In this document: in pieces, positions 5,258-6,190 of the stretch
Layout: each line of letters starts with the position of its first letter
Numbering within the stretch: the stretch's first letter is position 1
Origin: NAT127 sp041655035
GTDB taxonomy: Bacteria > Pseudomonadota > Gammaproteobacteria > Pseudomonadales > Porticoccaceae
DNA: 6,190 nt
Assembly: GCA_041655035.1 (NCBI GenBank)
Contig: JBAZCN010000178.1
Coordinates: 1 to 6,190, forward strand
Reading direction: 5' to 3'
The notes under the pieces: generated by a model
Seen by the model: the letters and a program-made list of their open reading frames with translations, nothing else
What the model was told of the DNA's origin: nothing
Databases searched by the model: none
Made by a program: the position numbers and the translations under genes

Positions 5258-5782
5258 GTGACGAAACTGCTCGTTGTCGAAGGCGACATCACTGTTCTGG
5301 CGGTGGATGCGGTGGTCAATGCCGCCAACAGCCGGTTGGCTGGTGGCGGGGGCGTGGATGGCGCCATTCACCGGGCGGCGGGCGAGCAGGCGTTGCAGGC
5401 GGCGTGCCGCGCCATCGGGCATTGCCCTGCCGGCGAGGTGCGGGTGACGGCCGGGTTTGCCCTGCCGGCGCGCTATATCTTTCACGCCGTGGGCCCTGTG
5501 TGGCGCGGCGGCGACCAGGGCGAGGAGCAACTCCTCGCCTCTTGCTATCGCCGCGCCCTGCAACTTGCCGGCGACTACGATCTCGGCTCGATCGCCTTCC
5601 CGGCCATCAGTTGCGGCGTCTACGGCTATCCGCCGGAGCTTGCCGTACCCTGTGCGATCAGCGCGGTGCTGCCGTTCACAACGCTGTTGACAGGGCTCGA
5701 GCGGATCGTCTTCTGCTGTTTCTCCGAGGATATCGCCGCCTTGTACCGCGAGCATCTCGGTGCCGCCGGCCACCTTGCCTGA
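5258..5782 (+). CDS. Macrodomain hydrolase, O-acetyl-ADP-ribose deacetylase (YmdB) type
   Basis: This 174-residue single-macrodomain protein should bind ADP-ribose and hydrolyse ADP-ribose esters or adducts in the cytoplasm. It opens with LLVVEGDIT (4-12), whose Asp10 contacts adenine in this fold. The catalytic stretch VVNAANSRLAGGGGVDGAIH follows at 19-38. Asn24 and Asp34 sit where the YmdB/MacroD catalytic pair lies. HAVGPVW (76-82) and the phosphate-binding loop AISCGVYGYP (116-125) are intact, and CCFSED near 153-158 fits the last strand. I chose GTG at 5258 because GGAGG ends seven bases upstream; an in-frame ATG at 5252 is only one base from that site and would add two residues. The NADAR gene begins 15 nt after the stop, indicating an operon. 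The substrate could be O-acetyl-ADP-ribose or an ADP-ribosylated macromolecule. Confidence 0.9.
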   Translation: MTKLLVVEGDITVLAVDAVVNAANSRLAGGGGVDGAIHRAAGEQALQAACRAIGHCPAGEVRVTAGFALPARYIFHAVGPVWRGGDQGEEQLLASCYRRALQLAGDYDLGSIAFPAISCGVYGYPPELAVPCAISAVLPFTTLLTGLERIVFCCFSEDIAALYREHLGAAGHLA

Positions 5783-5797
5783 TCGGGAGCAGAGGCC

Positions 5798-6190
5798 ATG
5801 GTTTTTCTACCCACACTGCCGGAAGATGCGGTTTTTCTGGGGCGCGACGATCCGCATCACCTGCTGGCCAGTTATTCGCGCCACGGATTCGAACTGGATG
5901 GCCAGGCATGGCCATCCGTCGAGCACTATTTCCAGGCGATGAAATTCACCGATCCGCTGCTGCGCGACAAGATTCACCGTGTGCCCCACCCGCAAGCGGC
6001 TGCCCGCCTGGCGCGCTGGCGGTTCTGGAAGGTGTGTCGCGACTGGAAAAAAATCCAGGTGGTGGTGATGACCCGCGGCACCTGGATCAAGTGCCACGCC
6101 CATCCGGAAGTGGCTGAGGCCCTGCTCGATACCGGCGAGCGATTGATCGTCGAATCGAGTCTCTACGATTATTACTGGGGCTGCGGCCGC
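5798..6190 (+). CDS. NADAR-family hydrolase (YbiA-like), 3' end cut by window edge
   Basis: The frame is open for 131 codons to the last base, and only a short C-terminal tail seems to be missing. NADAR proteins are N-glycosidases: some hydrolyse early riboflavin-pathway intermediates (YbiA/COG3236), others remove ADP-ribose from guanine bases. Visible signatures are WPSVEHYFQAMKF (38-50), with Glu42 as the expected catalytic residue, RDW (81-83), LLDTG (109-113), VESSLYD (118-124) and WGCG (127-130). These run in the family order with no gap. Residues KC at 98-99 replace the more usual KF. GGGAG lies eight bases before the ATG, and the gene follows the macrodomain gene by 15 nt. That linkage favours an ADP-ribose-related role, but a riboflavin-damage role cannot be excluded. 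Confidence 0.92.
   Translation, partial: MVFLPTLPEDAVFLGRDDPHHLLASYSRHGFELDGQAWPSVEHYFQAMKFTDPLLRDKIHRVPHPQAAARLARWRFWKVCRDWKKIQVVVMTRGTWIKCHAHPEVAEALLDTGERLIVESSLYDYYWGCGR

Noticed and set aside
4342..5367. Minus-strand open frame (341 codons)
   Set aside because: It is antisense to the SDR and the start of the macrodomain gene, both of which have unmistakable active-site motifs.

Overview
The window looks like part of a GC-rich gammaproteobacterial chromosome, possibly a Pseudomonadales or Oceanospirillales relative. The reasons are a type I-F CRISPR repeat whose hairpin is identical to the Pseudomonas form, a split A/B 3-oxoacid CoA-transferase, and a putidaredoxin-reductase-like flavoprotein. 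No gene here fixes the genus.

Left edge (1-524) is accessory and scrambled. It holds a lower-GC tail of an unidentified protein (1-117), then a 90-bp in-frame chimera of IS21-type istA and istB fragments (118-207). Directly after that comes a small type I-F CRISPR array: four identical 28-bp repeats, 32-bp spacers and a decayed terminal repeat. No cas gene and no recognisable leader are present. The IS debris sits where the leader should be, so the array looks like a truncated orphan.

Minus-strand metabolic block (525-3876). Transcription runs right to left through an FAD/NAD ferredoxin or rubredoxin reductase, then the CoA-transferase pair scoA-scoB, then a hotdog-fold acyl-CoA thioesterase. 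A GC-rich hairpin follows the reductase and a convincing intrinsic terminator follows scoB, so this is probably three transcription units. ScoAB exchanges CoA between acyl or acetoacetyl groups and succinate, and the thioesterase hydrolyses acyl-CoA. Together they suggest ketone-body, fatty-acid or CoA-pool metabolism.

Intergenic region (3877-4434) separates divergent units. It contains a perfect 8-bp inverted repeat that looks like an operator, a candidate promoter for the reductase, and an isolated hairpin nearer the rightward genes.

Plus-strand block (4435-end). A pteridine-reductase-like SDR is followed by a macrodomain hydrolase and a NADAR-family hydrolase, the last cut by the window edge. 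The 15-nt gap between macrodomain and NADAR genes makes them almost certainly co-transcribed. Both families act on ADP-ribose or related N-glycosidic metabolites, so this pair, perhaps with the SDR, is the most interesting functional module in the window.
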